Assembly: GCF_014192055.1 (NCBI RefSeq)
Contig: NZ_JACHXM010000037.1
Coordinates: forward strand, 1 to 33,344
Direction: 5' to 3'
DNA length: 33,344 nucleotides
Origin: Halomonas organivorans
GTDB taxonomy: Bacteria > Pseudomonadota > Gammaproteobacteria > Pseudomonadales > Halomonadaceae
A model generated the notes under the pieces. The model did no database searches. It was not told where the DNA came from and worked only from the letters and a program-made list of their open reading frames with translations. Positions 33,109-33,344 of the stretch are shown in pieces. Numbering within the stretch: the first letter of the stretch is position 1; every line of letters begins with the position of its first letter. Position numbers and translations under genes: made by a program.

Positions 33109-33185
33109 GGCTACGTAGCTCAGTTGGTTAGAGCACATCACTCATAATGATGGGGTCCCCTGTTCGAGTCAGGGCGTAGCCACCA
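33109..33185 (+). tRNA. tRNA-Met (CAT anticodon, elongator)
   Basis: The 77-base cloverleaf resembles the elongator tRNA-Met of E. coli. The acceptor stem is GGCTACG with CGTAGCC, the anticodon CAT is at 33143-33145 and the CCA end is encoded (33183-33185). An initiator would lack the first acceptor pair, which is present here. A lysidine-modified tRNA-Ile2 is less likely because the body matches metT. Confidence 0.95.
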
Positions 33186-33196
33186 AACATCGAAAA

Positions 33197-33226
33197 GCCC
33201 GCCTGGTTCGCCAGGCGGGCTTTTTT
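33197..33226 (+). terminator. Rho-independent terminator after tRNA-Met
   Basis: GCCCGCCTGG (33197-33206) and CCAGGCGGGC (33211-33220) form a perfect 10-bp stem with a TTCG tetraloop, followed by six T. An A4 upstream extends the pairing, so it may work in both directions. Confidence 0.93.
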
Positions 33227-33249
33227 GGCTTCGGTAAACTCTCGAGAAA

Positions 33250-33344
33250 GGCTTCGGGCTTCGGGCTTCGGGCTTCGGGCTTCGGGCTTCGGGCTTCGGG
33301 CTTCGGGCTTCGGGCTTCGGGCTTCGGGCTTCGGGCTTCGGGCT
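33250..33344. repeat. Perfect heptamer array GGCTTCG, running off the window
   Basis: Thirteen perfect tandem copies of GGCTTCG and four bases of a fourteenth run to the window end, so the full length is unknown. A further partial copy (GGCTTCGG) lies at 33227-33234, just after the terminator. There are no spacers, so it is not a CRISPR array. All three frames are open but no gene is linked to it. Confidence 0.95.

Noticed and set aside
33250..33344. A CRISPR array
   Set aside because: The 7-bp units are contiguous, with no spacers and no cas genes nearby.

Overview
The window looks like chromosome from a high-GC gammaproteobacterium, most likely Halomonas or a close relative (Halomonadaceae). 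The reasons are the gene families, an acidic-tailed CTC-type ribosomal protein L25, a complete GlnA-like/PuuB polyamine pathway, and a housekeeping block (moeB, prmC, prfA, hemA / TPR lipoprotein, lolB, ispE, tRNA-Gln, prs, rplY, pth, ychF, tRNA-Met) in the order I remember from Pseudomonas aeruginosa. The genus is inferred, not proven.

Positions 1-2454 carry the 3' end of a very large two-partner-secretion exoprotein (MBG-type repeats, Pro/Glu-rich tail) followed by its outer-membrane TpsB transporter. A strong hairpin ends this unit and also serves a convergent small glycine-zipper membrane protein (2575-3123). Next comes a lone FAD/GcvT fusion of the dimethylglycine/sarcosine dehydrogenase family (3454-6021).

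Positions 6278-14442 (all minus strand) form a polyamine module. In transcription order it holds a PuuB-like oxidase, PotG ATPase, PotH and PotI permeases, PotF binding protein and PuuA gamma-glutamylputrescine synthetase. A terminator follows, then a second PuuB-like oxidase with its own promoter. Together they would import putrescine, glutamylate it and oxidise it. The later enzymes PuuC, PuuD and PuuE are not in the window.

Positions 15012-18165 hold the threonine-to-glycine pathway (tdh-kbl, minus strand) with a divergent XRE/cupin regulator. Two near-identical 15-bp dyads in the shared control region are likely operators for that regulator.

Positions 18246-33185 are the conserved housekeeping block. 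Relative to the Pseudomonas order it seems to have two insertions. One is an Lrp-family regulator plus a 151-bp element with 13-bp inverted ends, between prmC and moeB. The other is an AraC regulator plus a convergent leuA, between ychF and tRNA-Met. The hemA-prfA-prmC unit makes the first haem enzyme, release factor 1 and its methylase. The TPR-lolB-ispE unit serves the outer membrane and isoprenoid synthesis. prs, rplY, pth and ychF serve nucleotide synthesis and translation.

The most unusual non-coding features are three tandem arrays of 7-bp units with unrelated sequences. Each sits at or close to the 3' end of a transcription unit: 18168 (after the XRE gene), 29111 (overlapping the pth stop) and 33250 (after tRNA-Met, running off the window). 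Others are the 151-bp inverted-end element, paired operator-like repeats at the polyamine and threonine promoters, and a tiny Val-Leu ORF just before leuA. I found no CRISPR array, transposase, phage gene or obvious defence system.
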